DNA of 6,495 nt from an uncultured Lachnospiraceae bacterium (GTDB lineage Bacteria > Bacillota > Clostridia > Lachnospirales > Lachnospiraceae). This document shows, piece after piece, positions 1 through 5,738 of this stretch (the stretch's first letter is position 1; every line of letters begins with the position of its first letter). Under the pieces are notes generated by a model. The model saw only the letters and a program-made list of their open reading frames with translations. It was not told where the DNA came from and did not search any database. The position numbers and the translations under genes were made by a program. The stretch covers positions 1-6,495 of the forward strand of contig CALZPS010000093.1 of the NCBI GenBank assembly GCA_945827765.1. The letters are read 5' to 3'.

Positions 1-44
1 CACAAGGAGTATCGTCGGCAGCGTCAGATGTGTATAAGAGACAG
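1..44 (+). other. Nextera library adapter left at the contig end (non-genomic)
   Basis: Positions 12-44 are the 33-base Illumina Nextera read-1 transposase adapter. It consists of TCGTCGGCAGCGTC at 12-25 followed by the 19-base Tn5 mosaic end AGATGTGTATAAGAGACAG at 26-44. Positions 4-11 (AAGGAGTA) match, from memory, the standard Nextera i5 index S507, and positions 1-3 (CAC) match the end of the P5 primer. The order primer end, index, adapter is exactly that of a library molecule, so this is untrimmed construct and not a transposon in the organism. It carries a TAA at 35-37 in the frame of the first gene, which creates a false 5' boundary for that ORF. Confidence 0.97.
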
Positions 45-46
45 GT

Positions 47-412
47 ATGGAAAGTATCGGAGATGTAGATTGCGCAAAAGACCGCAAAGTAATCAGGAAA
101 CTTCTGAAAATGTTTATGGGGAAACCGGCTCCGGAAGAGGCAGAACTGTTTGGCAGGCTGGAATTTTCCGATGATGTTTTGGAGGATGACAAACAGCAGG
201 TGGCAGTATATTTAAATGAGGCTGAGTTGAAGGCAAACCATGCAGCAAATAAGGCATTGGTCATGCTGGGGCTGAAACAGGAATATATCAAAGAAAGCGC
301 ATGGTATGAGGGAAGTGCCGTAAGGTACGGAAAACATGTGAGATGGCATCTGGTCTGGTACAGAGCATACAAATACCTGCTTTATCTGCGGCAGATGTAT
401 TGGAAACGGTAG
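47..412 (+). CDS. 3' fragment of an unrecognised gene, 5' end lost at the contig edge
   Basis: I do not recognise this 121-residue product. The reading frame runs open back to position 45, where genomic sequence begins. The in-frame stop before it (35-37) lies in adapter sequence, and only two genomic bases precede the ATG at 47, so no ribosome binding site can be judged. That ATG is probably an internal methionine and the fragment probably the C-terminal part of a larger protein. It is hydrophilic and helix-rich, with many acidic residues in the first two thirds (PAPEEAELFGRLEFSDDVLEDD). It ends in an aromatic, basic tail (WHLVWYRAYKYLLYLRQMYWKR) that could lie on a membrane surface. It ends 18 bases before the export permease, so it belongs to the same operon. 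A C-terminal piece of a polymer-assembly enzyme such as a glycosyltransferase is possible from context only. Confidence 0.6.
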   Translation: MESIGDVDCAKDRKVIRKLLKMFMGKPAPEEAELFGRLEFSDDVLEDDKQQVAVYLNEAELKANHAANKALVMLGLKQEYIKESAWYEGSAVRYGKHVRWHLVWYRAYKYLLYLRQMYWKR

Positions 413-420
413 TGAGAAAG

Positions 421-424
421 AGGA
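421..424 (+). promoter_or_regulatory. Ribosome binding site of the export permease
   Basis: AGGA within the purine stretch GAAAGAGGAAG lies six bases before the ATG at 431, a normal spacing. It supports that start over later methionines. Confidence 0.7.
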
Positions 425-430
425 AGATAA

Positions 431-1204
431 ATGACAAAGAAAGAACAATGGAAACAATATATATTTGTGATTAAACAATTAACATCCAGAGAAATCAAAA
501 GAAAATATGCGAGGTCCTACCTGGGAATCGTGTGGAGCGTGCTGAACCCGCTTTTGTCGATGGCGGTCATTTCATTGATATTTTCTCAGCTTTTTAAGCG
601 GTCAATTGATAATTTTCCGATTTATTATTTGTGTGGATATATTTTATGGCAAATGTTTACCGGGGCTACCAATGCAGCGATGACAACACTTGTAGATAAC
701 AAGACACTTTTAATAAAGGTCAAATTGCCGATGGAGATTTTTGTGTTGGCGAGGGTATATACCGCGCTGGTAAATCTGGGATATTCTCTGGTGGCATTTG
801 CTGTCATGCTGGTTGTTTTTGGAGTCAGACCAAGCTGGGCAATGCTGTTTGCACCGGTAATTGTATTGTTTTTGCTGTTGTTTTCGCTGGGAATGGGATA
901 TATTCTAGCGACTGCCTATGTGTTTTTTGGAGATGTGAAACATCTGTACTCGGTATTTCTTACATTGTGGATGTATTGTTCTGCCATATTTTACCCGATA
1001 GACTCGTTGCATGGAGTTATTCGGATGGTGATTGAAATGAATCCGATTTTTAATTATATTGATGGTCTGCGTCAACTTATATTATACGGCAGTATTCCGC
1101 CTGCGTTGGAGATTGTAAGGATGATGTTGTGGGGGATCATAATGTATCTGTTTGGATATTATGTATTCAGAAAGAATAAGAACAAAGTAATGCAGAAAAT
1201 ATGA
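431..1204 (+). CDS. ABC-2 type polysaccharide/teichoic acid export permease
   Basis: This is the membrane subunit of an ABC exporter that moves a lipid-linked surface polymer across the cytoplasmic membrane (Wzm/TagG/RfbA-like). The 257 residues are the usual length. An amphipathic N-terminal interface segment (about 10-28, KQLTSREIKRKYARS) precedes the family motif YLGIVWSVLNPL at 30-41. About six membrane segments follow, near 31-55, 63-83, 108-131, 138-163, 172-190 and 229-247. The late motif NPIFNYIDGLRQLILYG (204-220) is also typical of the family, and the tail is basic (FRKNKNK). The stop overlaps the next ORF by ATGA at 1201-1204, which fits translational coupling to its ATPase partner. 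The transported polymer cannot be read from the permease itself; the tarI and tarJ genes downstream suggest one containing ribitol phosphate. Calling it tagG or wzm specifically would go beyond the sequence. Confidence 0.93.
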   Translation: MTKKEQWKQYIFVIKQLTSREIKRKYARSYLGIVWSVLNPLLSMAVISLIFSQLFKRSIDNFPIYYLCGYILWQMFTGATNAAMTTLVDNKTLLIKVKLPMEIFVLARVYTALVNLGYSLVAFAVMLVVFGVRPSWAMLFAPVIVLFLLLFSLGMGYILATAYVFFGDVKHLYSVFLTLWMYCSAIFYPIDSLHGVIRMVIEMNPIFNYIDGLRQLILYGSIPPALEIVRMMLWGIIMYLFGYYVFRKNKNKVMQKI

Positions 1205-1205
1205 T

Positions 1206-1210
1206 GGAGG
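1206..1210 (+). promoter_or_regulatory. Ribosome binding site that decides the start at 1216
   Basis: GGAGG is followed after five bases by the ATG at 1216. The earlier in-frame ATGs at 1201 and 1204 overlap or directly precede this site and have no comparable site upstream. Starting at 1216 also gives a clean signal peptide (MRKFRNLRTVVFLAIF), so it is the preferred start. Confidence 0.8.
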
Positions 1211-1215
1211 ATACT

Positions 1216-2934
1216 ATGCGTAAATTTAGAAATCTAAGAACAGTTGTATTCCTTGCCATCTTTTCTGCGGTGATATTCTTTGGCAGAATGGATGCGAGGG
1301 CGGAAGGCGAACGGGTACATTTCGGGTCGGAATGGTATCAGTGGAAACTGAATGAAATATGGAATATCGGAGTTTATGCGGAGTCCGAAAGCAATCTGCA
1401 ATCTGCAGATATGTATATACTGTATGATGCAGAAATGTTGGAATACTATTCCGGCGGAGAACTGGTGGAACCCGGCAAAGTACATGTGTATGCATCGGAA
1501 GTCGGACAGAATACATTTATGCAGATGTTGCAGTTTATTCCAAGAATTGCCGGAAACACACTAGTCACGATTGAGCAGACACCGATCGTAAATGGAAACG
1601 GTGAGACGATTAATACCGAGTCCGTCAGCGTCGGTGTAAATATCCCGATGGCGGATGGCTGTGCGTTGAGCAATATCCTGGTAAATGGAGTACCCGTAGA
1701 AGGGTTTTTCGCAGAAAATACAGGGTATTTCATGGAAGTGGAGGCAGATATTGCACAGGCAGAGGTTACAGTTGAACCTGCCGATGTACGAGCAGAGATT
1801 TCCAGCACCAATTTGTCAGTCGGCATCAATGAAATTAAAATTACAACAACAAATCAGGCAGGCGCACGGGCGCGATATGTGTTATATGTGAACCGTTTAG
1901 AGTCAGCGTCTGATGACGAAGAGCGACAGCCAAGTTCATCCGTGGTGACGGCGACTGAAGAAACAGTAGATGAAGTATCTTTTGAGACGATCCTGATATG
2001 TGTGCTCGTTGTTCTGGTATTTGATCTGGTGTTGGTGATTGCTCTATGTATCAGACGATGGGTAATCAGGAGAAAGAAGAGGCTGCGCAGGGAACGAATA
2101 CAGGCGGCACGCAGGAAACAGGCACGAGAAATATCTGCGGGAGAGCAGGAGAAAGTGCAGGAGGAATTTGATGAAAAAAATATTGATGAGAAACCACTGG
2201 AGATTGCTGTCCGTAATGTAACGATGGAATTTAAGAGGGAAAAGGATGAGGCGACAAGCATTAAAGAACTTATGATTCGGACTATAAAAAAACAGCGTTC
2301 TTATGAGAAGTTCAGAGCATTGGATAATGTCAGTTTTGATATCCGGCAAGGTGAAGTGGTTGGTATCATTGGGACAAATGGTTCCGGGAAAAGCACAATT
2401 TTGAAAATAATATCCGGGGCATTGGCACCGACCGAAGGTTATGTGGATGTGGATAGGAAAAAGATACAGCTCTTGACACTCGGTACCGGATTTGACTTTG
2501 AATTAACAGGAAGAGAAAATGTGTACCTAAACGGAGCTATCATCGGGTACACAAAGGAGTATATTGATGAGAAATACGAGGACATCGTAAAATTTGCCGA
2601 GTTGGAAGGATTTATGGAGGAGAAGGTCAGGAATTATTCTTCCGGTATGGTTTCCCGGTTGGGATTTGCGATTGCTACGGTAAGAGATACTCCGGAAATT
2701 TTGATTCTGGATGAAGTGCTGAGCGTGGGGGATATGTTCTTTAGGAAAAAGAGCGAGGCGCGAATCAAAGAAATGATGCATGGCGGCTCTACAGTGCTGA
2801 TTGTATCACATTCGACTTCTGTTATCCGTAATAACTGTACGAAAGCAATCTGGATTGAAAAGGGTGTGATGAGGGCAATCGGAGATCCCAAAGAAGTATG
2901 CGCAGCTTATGAGAAGATGAATGAGGCAGGATGA
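1216..2934 (+). CDS. Secreted cohesin/cadherin-like ectodomain, TM helix and Wzt/TagH-type ABC ATPase in one ORF
   Basis: Read as given, this is a 572-residue protein (numbered from 1216). It has a signal peptide at 1-29 ending DARA, a cohesin-like beta domain at about 30-145 (YDAEMLEYYSGG, LQFIPRIAGNTLVTI) and a cadherin-like beta-sandwich repeat at about 150-227 (ALSNILVNG to RYVLYVNR). An acidic/Ser linker, a membrane helix at about 256-279, an Arg/Lys-rich flank at 280-304 and an acidic linker follow. The C-terminal ABC ATPase (about 329-567) is complete: Walker A GTNGSGKST 386-394, the polysaccharide-exporter motif LGTGFDFELTGREN, signature YSSGM 474-478, Walker B ILILDE 495-500 and the switch His in IVSHS. 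The positive-inside rule puts the ectodomain outside and the ATPase inside, next to its permease partner. ABC exporter ATPases are normally separate proteins of about 250 residues. Wzt and TagH carry extra domains C-terminally, so this order is unusual. The junction holds a Shine-Dalgarno, ATG and A-run, so it may really be two genes. Confidence 0.85.
   Translation: MRKFRNLRTVVFLAIFSAVIFFGRMDARAEGERVHFGSEWYQWKLNEIWNIGVYAESESNLQSADMYILYDAEMLEYYSGGELVEPGKVHVYASEVGQNTFMQMLQFIPRIAGNTLVTIEQTPIVNGNGETINTESVSVGVNIPMADGCALSNILVNGVPVEGFFAENTGYFMEVEADIAQAEVTVEPADVRAEISSTNLSVGINEIKITTTNQAGARARYVLYVNRLESASDDEERQPSSSVVTATEETVDEVSFETILICVLVVLVFDLVLVIALCIRRWVIRRKKRLRRERIQAARRKQAREISAGEQEKVQEEFDEKNIDEKPLEIAVRNVTMEFKREKDEATSIKELMIRTIKKQRSYEKFRALDNVSFDIRQGEVVGIIGTNGSGKSTILKIISGALAPTEGYVDVDRKKIQLLTLGTGFDFELTGRENVYLNGAIIGYTKEYIDEKYEDIVKFAELEGFMEEKVRNYSSGMVSRLGFAIATVRDTPEILILDEVLSVGDMFFRKKSEARIKEMMHGGSTVLIVSHSTSVIRNNCTKAIWIEKGVMRAIGDPKEVCAAYEKMNEAG
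2159..2173 (+). promoter_or_regulatory. Perfect Shine-Dalgarno and out-of-frame ATG at the ectodomain/ATPase junction
   Basis: AGGAGG at 2159-2164 is followed after six bases by an ATG at 2171-2173. This is the best translation start signal in the window, yet it lies inside the long ORF and one frame off from it. As read, it opens only a 16-codon frame (MKKILMRNHW...) that stops at 2219-2221. It sits exactly where an ordinary exporter ATPase would begin, about eight residues before LEIAVRNVTMEF. Confidence 0.75.
2171..2934 (+). other. Latent stand-alone ATPase cistron, separated from its start by one base
   Basis: If the A-run at 2174-2180 had eight A instead of seven, translation from the ATG at 2171 would read MKKNIDEKPLEIAVRNV and continue through the whole ATPase to 2934. 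That gives 254 residues, the usual size of a polysaccharide-exporter ATPase. The same change would end the upstream ectodomain frame as EEFDEKKY followed by two consecutive TGA codons, with about 17 bases of overlap between the genes. That both frames resolve cleanly from one base is hard to ascribe to chance. This is inference: with seven A as given, the ATPase is only reached through the fused frame or by slippage. Confidence 0.55.
2174..2180 (+). repeat. A7 homopolymer at the fusion junction
   Basis: Seven consecutive A follow the ATG at 2171. Because the base before is G, the run is not a textbook A AAA AAA slippery heptamer for ribosomes initiating here. It is also a little short for strong transcriptional slippage. 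It is nevertheless the place where a one-base length change converts fused to separate reading frames, or the reverse. Confidence 0.7.
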
Positions 2935-2965
2935 AACCTACAGATTCTATGAGAAGATGAATGAG
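2908..2965 (+). repeat. 18-base direct repeat, 40-base period, spanning the ATPase stop and the HAD gene start
   Basis: TATGAGAAGATGAATGAG occurs at 2908-2925 and again at 2948-2965. Both copies are followed after five partly matching bases by GGATGA-like sequence (ATGA at 2931 and at 2971). In the first copy the ATGA holds the ATPase stop; in the second it is the start of the HAD gene. The two genes probably once met in a simple ATGA overlap that a tandem duplication of about 40 bases pulled apart. The first ATG (2931) now opens a nine-codon frame ending at 2960. Confidence 0.8.
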
Positions 2966-2970
2966 ATTGG

Positions 2971-5001
2971 ATGAGGAACATGCAGTTTTTGGATGTATTT
3001 TACAATTTATTCGTGAACCGGGTTCCGGGAATCCGGGAACGCTATAAGAAGAGCCGCAGCCGCGCAAAGGGGTTAGGCCGGGCATTGGTCTGGATGTATC
3101 TGTTGTGGCTGAATGTTCGGTATTATGTTTTTCGGGATAAAGAACTGGAACATGTAGAGAAATATCCTTATTATGAAGAAAAATTTCTGTACAGTAAAGA
3201 CAGTGAATCTTCTATATCCTGCAAAACAACGCCGAAAACTTATGCGGATGAGTTGGCACAATTCGATGTGATTTCATTTGACGTTTTTGATACGTTGGTG
3301 CTGCGTCCGTTCTCAAGTCCGGCGGACTTGTTCTTTCTCCTGGGGGACAAGCTGAATTATCCGGATTTTCAGCGAATCCGGCAGGAAATGGAGTGGAAGG
3401 CAAGAGAAAGAAAGTACAAAAAGGCCAACCATTATGAAGTGACGCTGGAGGAAATCTATTCTCTCCTATCGGAAGAAACAGGGATTGAGAAAAAGAGTGC
3501 CATGCAATCGGAAATAGAAACGGAATACACATTATGTTTTGCTAATCCGTTCATGTACCGGGTGACAGAGGAACTCCGGAAACGTGGAAAAAGGATGATT
3601 GTGACGTCTGATATGTATCTGAGTACGGAACAAATCCGCACATTGCTGGAACGGTGTGGATATCCGCTATTTGACGCATATTACGTCTCCTGTGATATCG
3701 GGAAATCCAAAAGCAAGGGAAACCTATATGACCATGTAAAGGAAAAAGAAGGACGACAAAACACGTTTGCACATGTGGGGGATAACTACATTGCAGATGT
3801 AGAACAATCGAAGAAACACCATTTTGCCCCATTCCATTACGTGAATGTCAATGCGGTGGGAGAACCATACCGCCCGTATGATATGTCCGTGATTACCGGA
3901 AGTATTTACCGGGGCCTGGTGAATGCACATATTCATAACGGATTATCCTGTTACTCCCGAGAATATGAATATGGCTATATCTACGGTGGGTTGTTTGTCA
4001 CAGGATATTGTCAGTTTATTCATGATTATGTCATGGCGAATAAAATTGATAAAATTCTGTTTCTGGCGAGGGATGGAGATATTTTGTCAAAAGCATATAA
4101 CATGCTGTATCCAGAATCACAAGGACAGACAGAATATGTATACTGGTCCAGACTGGCGGCGACAAAGATGGCGGCATCCTATTACAAATACGATTATTTC
4201 CGCAGGTTTTTATATCACAAGGTGAATCAGAATTATACCATCAGACAGATACTTACTGCGATGGAACTGGAAGATATGATTCCAAATCTATGCAAAGCGT
4301 GCGGTCTGGCGGACACCGTCATTCTAACAGATAAAAACGTAGATAAGATAAAAGAATATCTGATGAGTTCATGGAATCAGGTGCTTGCACATTACGAGGA
4401 ACAGCTTGTGGCAGGAAAACAGTATTACGGCAGTGTATTGAAGGAATGTAAAAAAGCGGTTGCCGTCGATATCGGCTGGGCAGGCAGCGGAGCGATTACG
4501 CTGGATTATATTGTAAATCAGATATGGAAACTGGACTGTCAAATTGTCGGTATCATAGCGGGAACCAATACCTGCCATAATGCCGAGCCGGATGCGAGCG
4601 AGACATTTTTACAGATCGGAAAACTGGTGAGCTACCTATACTCACAGAGGGAAAACCGGGATATCTGGAAACTGCATGACGCCGGGAAGGGGCATAATTT
4701 GCTCTGGGAATTGCTGCTCGATGCACCTACCGGAAGTTTTAAAGGGTTTTATCTGGATGAGAAGGGAGAATGTGAGTGCAGATTTAAGGATGTAACGGTG
4801 GATGTGGAGAAAGTGAAAGAGATACAGCGGGGTATACTGAACTTTGTGGAATTGTACCGGGGTGTGAGTGAAAAAACAGGAAATCTTGCGAAGATAAGTG
4901 GAAGAGATGCTTACGCAGCGATGGTGAATGTTGAGACGGAAAGTAACCGCGTGTTTGCGAAAGGACTGGCAGTGATGCTGGATGATGCGAATGTGGGATG
5001 A
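2971..5001 (+). CDS. Large HAD-superfamily hydrolase-like protein of polysaccharide clusters (COG5610-like)
   Basis: The 676-residue product has a complete HAD (haloacid dehalogenase) catalytic set in its first half. Motif I is SFDVFDTL with D104 and D107, motif II is VTSDMY with T212/S213, motif III lysines lie in GKSKSKG (245-249), and motif IV is HVGDNYIADVE with D271 and D276. A basic, aromatic N-terminal segment (about 22-55) could associate with the membrane. The second half (about 330-676) carries FLARDGDIL (364-372) and VAVDIGWAGSG (497-507), a pairing I associate with COG5610-like proteins; their function is not established. HAD proteins are mostly phosphatases or phosphotransferases, so acting on a phosphorylated polymer or precursor is plausible but inferred. 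The ATG at 2971 has only a weak site upstream; the ATG at 2980 has GAGGA too close (two bases). The start is therefore uncertain by three residues. Confidence 0.85.
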   Translation: MRNMQFLDVFYNLFVNRVPGIRERYKKSRSRAKGLGRALVWMYLLWLNVRYYVFRDKELEHVEKYPYYEEKFLYSKDSESSISCKTTPKTYADELAQFDVISFDVFDTLVLRPFSSPADLFFLLGDKLNYPDFQRIRQEMEWKARERKYKKANHYEVTLEEIYSLLSEETGIEKKSAMQSEIETEYTLCFANPFMYRVTEELRKRGKRMIVTSDMYLSTEQIRTLLERCGYPLFDAYYVSCDIGKSKSKGNLYDHVKEKEGRQNTFAHVGDNYIADVEQSKKHHFAPFHYVNVNAVGEPYRPYDMSVITGSIYRGLVNAHIHNGLSCYSREYEYGYIYGGLFVTGYCQFIHDYVMANKIDKILFLARDGDILSKAYNMLYPESQGQTEYVYWSRLAATKMAASYYKYDYFRRFLYHKVNQNYTIRQILTAMELEDMIPNLCKACGLADTVILTDKNVDKIKEYLMSSWNQVLAHYEEQLVAGKQYYGSVLKECKKAVAVDIGWAGSGAITLDYIVNQIWKLDCQIVGIIAGTNTCHNAEPDASETFLQIGKLVSYLYSQRENRDIWKLHDAGKGHNLLWELLLDAPTGSFKGFYLDEKGECECRFKDVTVDVEKVKEIQRGILNFVELYRGVSEKTGNLAKISGRDAYAAMVNVETESNRVFAKGLAVMLDDANVG

Positions 5002-5021
5002 GATTAGAATAGCACAAGAGA

Positions 5022-5026
5022 AGGAG
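5022..5026 (+). promoter_or_regulatory. Ribosome binding site of tarI
   Basis: AGGAG within GAGAAGGAGAA lies seven bases before the ATG at 5034. It sits in the 32-base gap after the HAD gene. Confidence 0.8.
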
Positions 5027-5033
5027 AACGAAA

Positions 5034-5738
5034 ATGGTTATAGCAGGAATTGTAGCCGGTGGTGTAGGCTCAAGGATGGGAAACAGTACAGTACCCAAAC
5101 AGTTTTTGGAGATAGGGAGAAAACCAATTATAATTCATACAATAGAAAAATTTTTGGTGAGTCCTGAGATTGATTATGTTGTAGTAGGTGTGCATGCGGA
5201 CTGGCATGATTACATGGATGATTTGGTCAAAAAACACATAGAGGATACGGGGCGGATTGCTGTTACGGAGGGGGATAACAGCAGGAATGGAACCATTAAG
5301 AAAATAATAGAAAAAGCAGATGATATGTGGGGAATTGATGATGAAACTATTATTGTGACACATGATGCGGTACGTCCGTTTATCAGCCTGAGAATTATAG
5401 AAGAAAATGTAAAAGCCGCAGAAAAATATGGCGTGTGCGATACGGTTATTGCAGCAACAGATACGATTGTACAATCCTCAAATCAGAAATATATCACAGA
5501 AATTCCGATGCGAAATGAAATGTATCAGGGGCAGACACCACAATCATTTAAATACGGACTTTTTAAAGAAGTATATAGCAGTATGACAGAAGAAGAATTA
5601 AGTATTGTTACGGATGCATGTAAAATGTGCTTCTTGAGAAATCACCCGGTATATTTGGTGGAAGGAAGTGTTTCTAACTTTAAAATCACATATCCGTTTG
5701 ATTTGAAGATGGCCAGAATTATGGTGGAGGAAAAATAA
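5034..5738 (+). CDS. tarI: Ribitol-5-phosphate cytidylyltransferase TarI
   Basis: TarI transfers CMP from CTP to D-ribitol 5-phosphate, giving CDP-ribitol and pyrophosphate in the cytoplasm. CDP-ribitol is the donor for poly(ribitol phosphate) in wall teichoic acids and some capsules. The 234 residues are full length for the IspD/TarI family. Visible are the nucleotide-binding loop AGGVGSRMG with PKQF (8-24, R14 and K22), the metal-site motif THDAVRP (109-115, D111), RNEMYQGQTPQSF (160-172) and KITYPFDL (217-224). The wording NEMYQGQTPQSF, HTIEKF and VTHDAVRPF resembles staphylococcal TarI far more than the isoprenoid enzyme IspD. The adjoining tarJ settles the choice. A good Shine-Dalgarno fixes the start, and the stop is directly followed by the tarJ ATG. 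By hand count of sampled lines, GC is near 37%, lower than in the HAD gene before it. Confidence 0.95.
   Translation: MVIAGIVAGGVGSRMGNSTVPKQFLEIGRKPIIIHTIEKFLVSPEIDYVVVGVHADWHDYMDDLVKKHIEDTGRIAVTEGDNSRNGTIKKIIEKADDMWGIDDETIIVTHDAVRPFISLRIIEENVKAAEKYGVCDTVIAATDTIVQSSNQKYITEIPMRNEMYQGQTPQSFKYGLFKEVYSSMTEEELSIVTDACKMCFLRNHPVYLVEGSVSNFKITYPFDLKMARIMVEEK
5726..5730 (+). promoter_or_regulatory. Ribosome binding site of tarJ
   Basis: GGAGG within the last codons of tarI lies eight bases before the ATG at 5739 and fixes the tarJ start. Confidence 0.8.

Noticed and set aside
26..44. Tn5 mosaic end, as if a Tn5-family transposon ended here
   Set aside because: It is preceded by the Nextera adapter and index in library order, so it is a sequencing construct and not a mobile element.
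1201..1218. Start of the ectodomain-ATPase ORF at 1201 or 1204
   Set aside because: GGAGG lies at 1206-1210, after those ATGs and five bases before the ATG at 1216, which also gives a standard signal peptide.
2171..2221. A 16-codon small protein (MKKILMRNHW...) behind the perfect Shine-Dalgarno
   Set aside because: Its sequence is the shifted reading of the ATPase N-terminus; a displaced or latent ATPase start explains it better than a dedicated peptide.
1446..2349. Reverse-strand open frames of 100 to 135 codons opposite the ectodomain
   Set aside because: They are antisense to a well-supported gene, low-complexity in composition (Ser/Thr-rich), lack ribosome sites and resemble no protein family.
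2931..2960. Nine-codon leader peptide (MKPTDSMRR) before the HAD gene
   Set aside because: It is a by-product of the 40-base duplication; no codon bias, hairpin or strong ribosome site suggests attenuation.
3012..3040. Tandem TCCGGGAA repeat and small GAACC/GGTTC inverted repeat
   Set aside because: They lie in the coding sequence of the HAD gene (encoding VNRVPGIRER), are very short and match no known site.
5002..5033. Possible promoter in the gap before tarI (TAGAAT as a -10)
   Set aside because: No -35 element is seen at the right distance, and the gap is short with a clear ribosome site, which fits read-through in one operon.
5034..5738. IspD of isoprenoid synthesis
   Set aside because: Motif wording follows TarI and the gene abuts tarJ in a surface-polymer operon.
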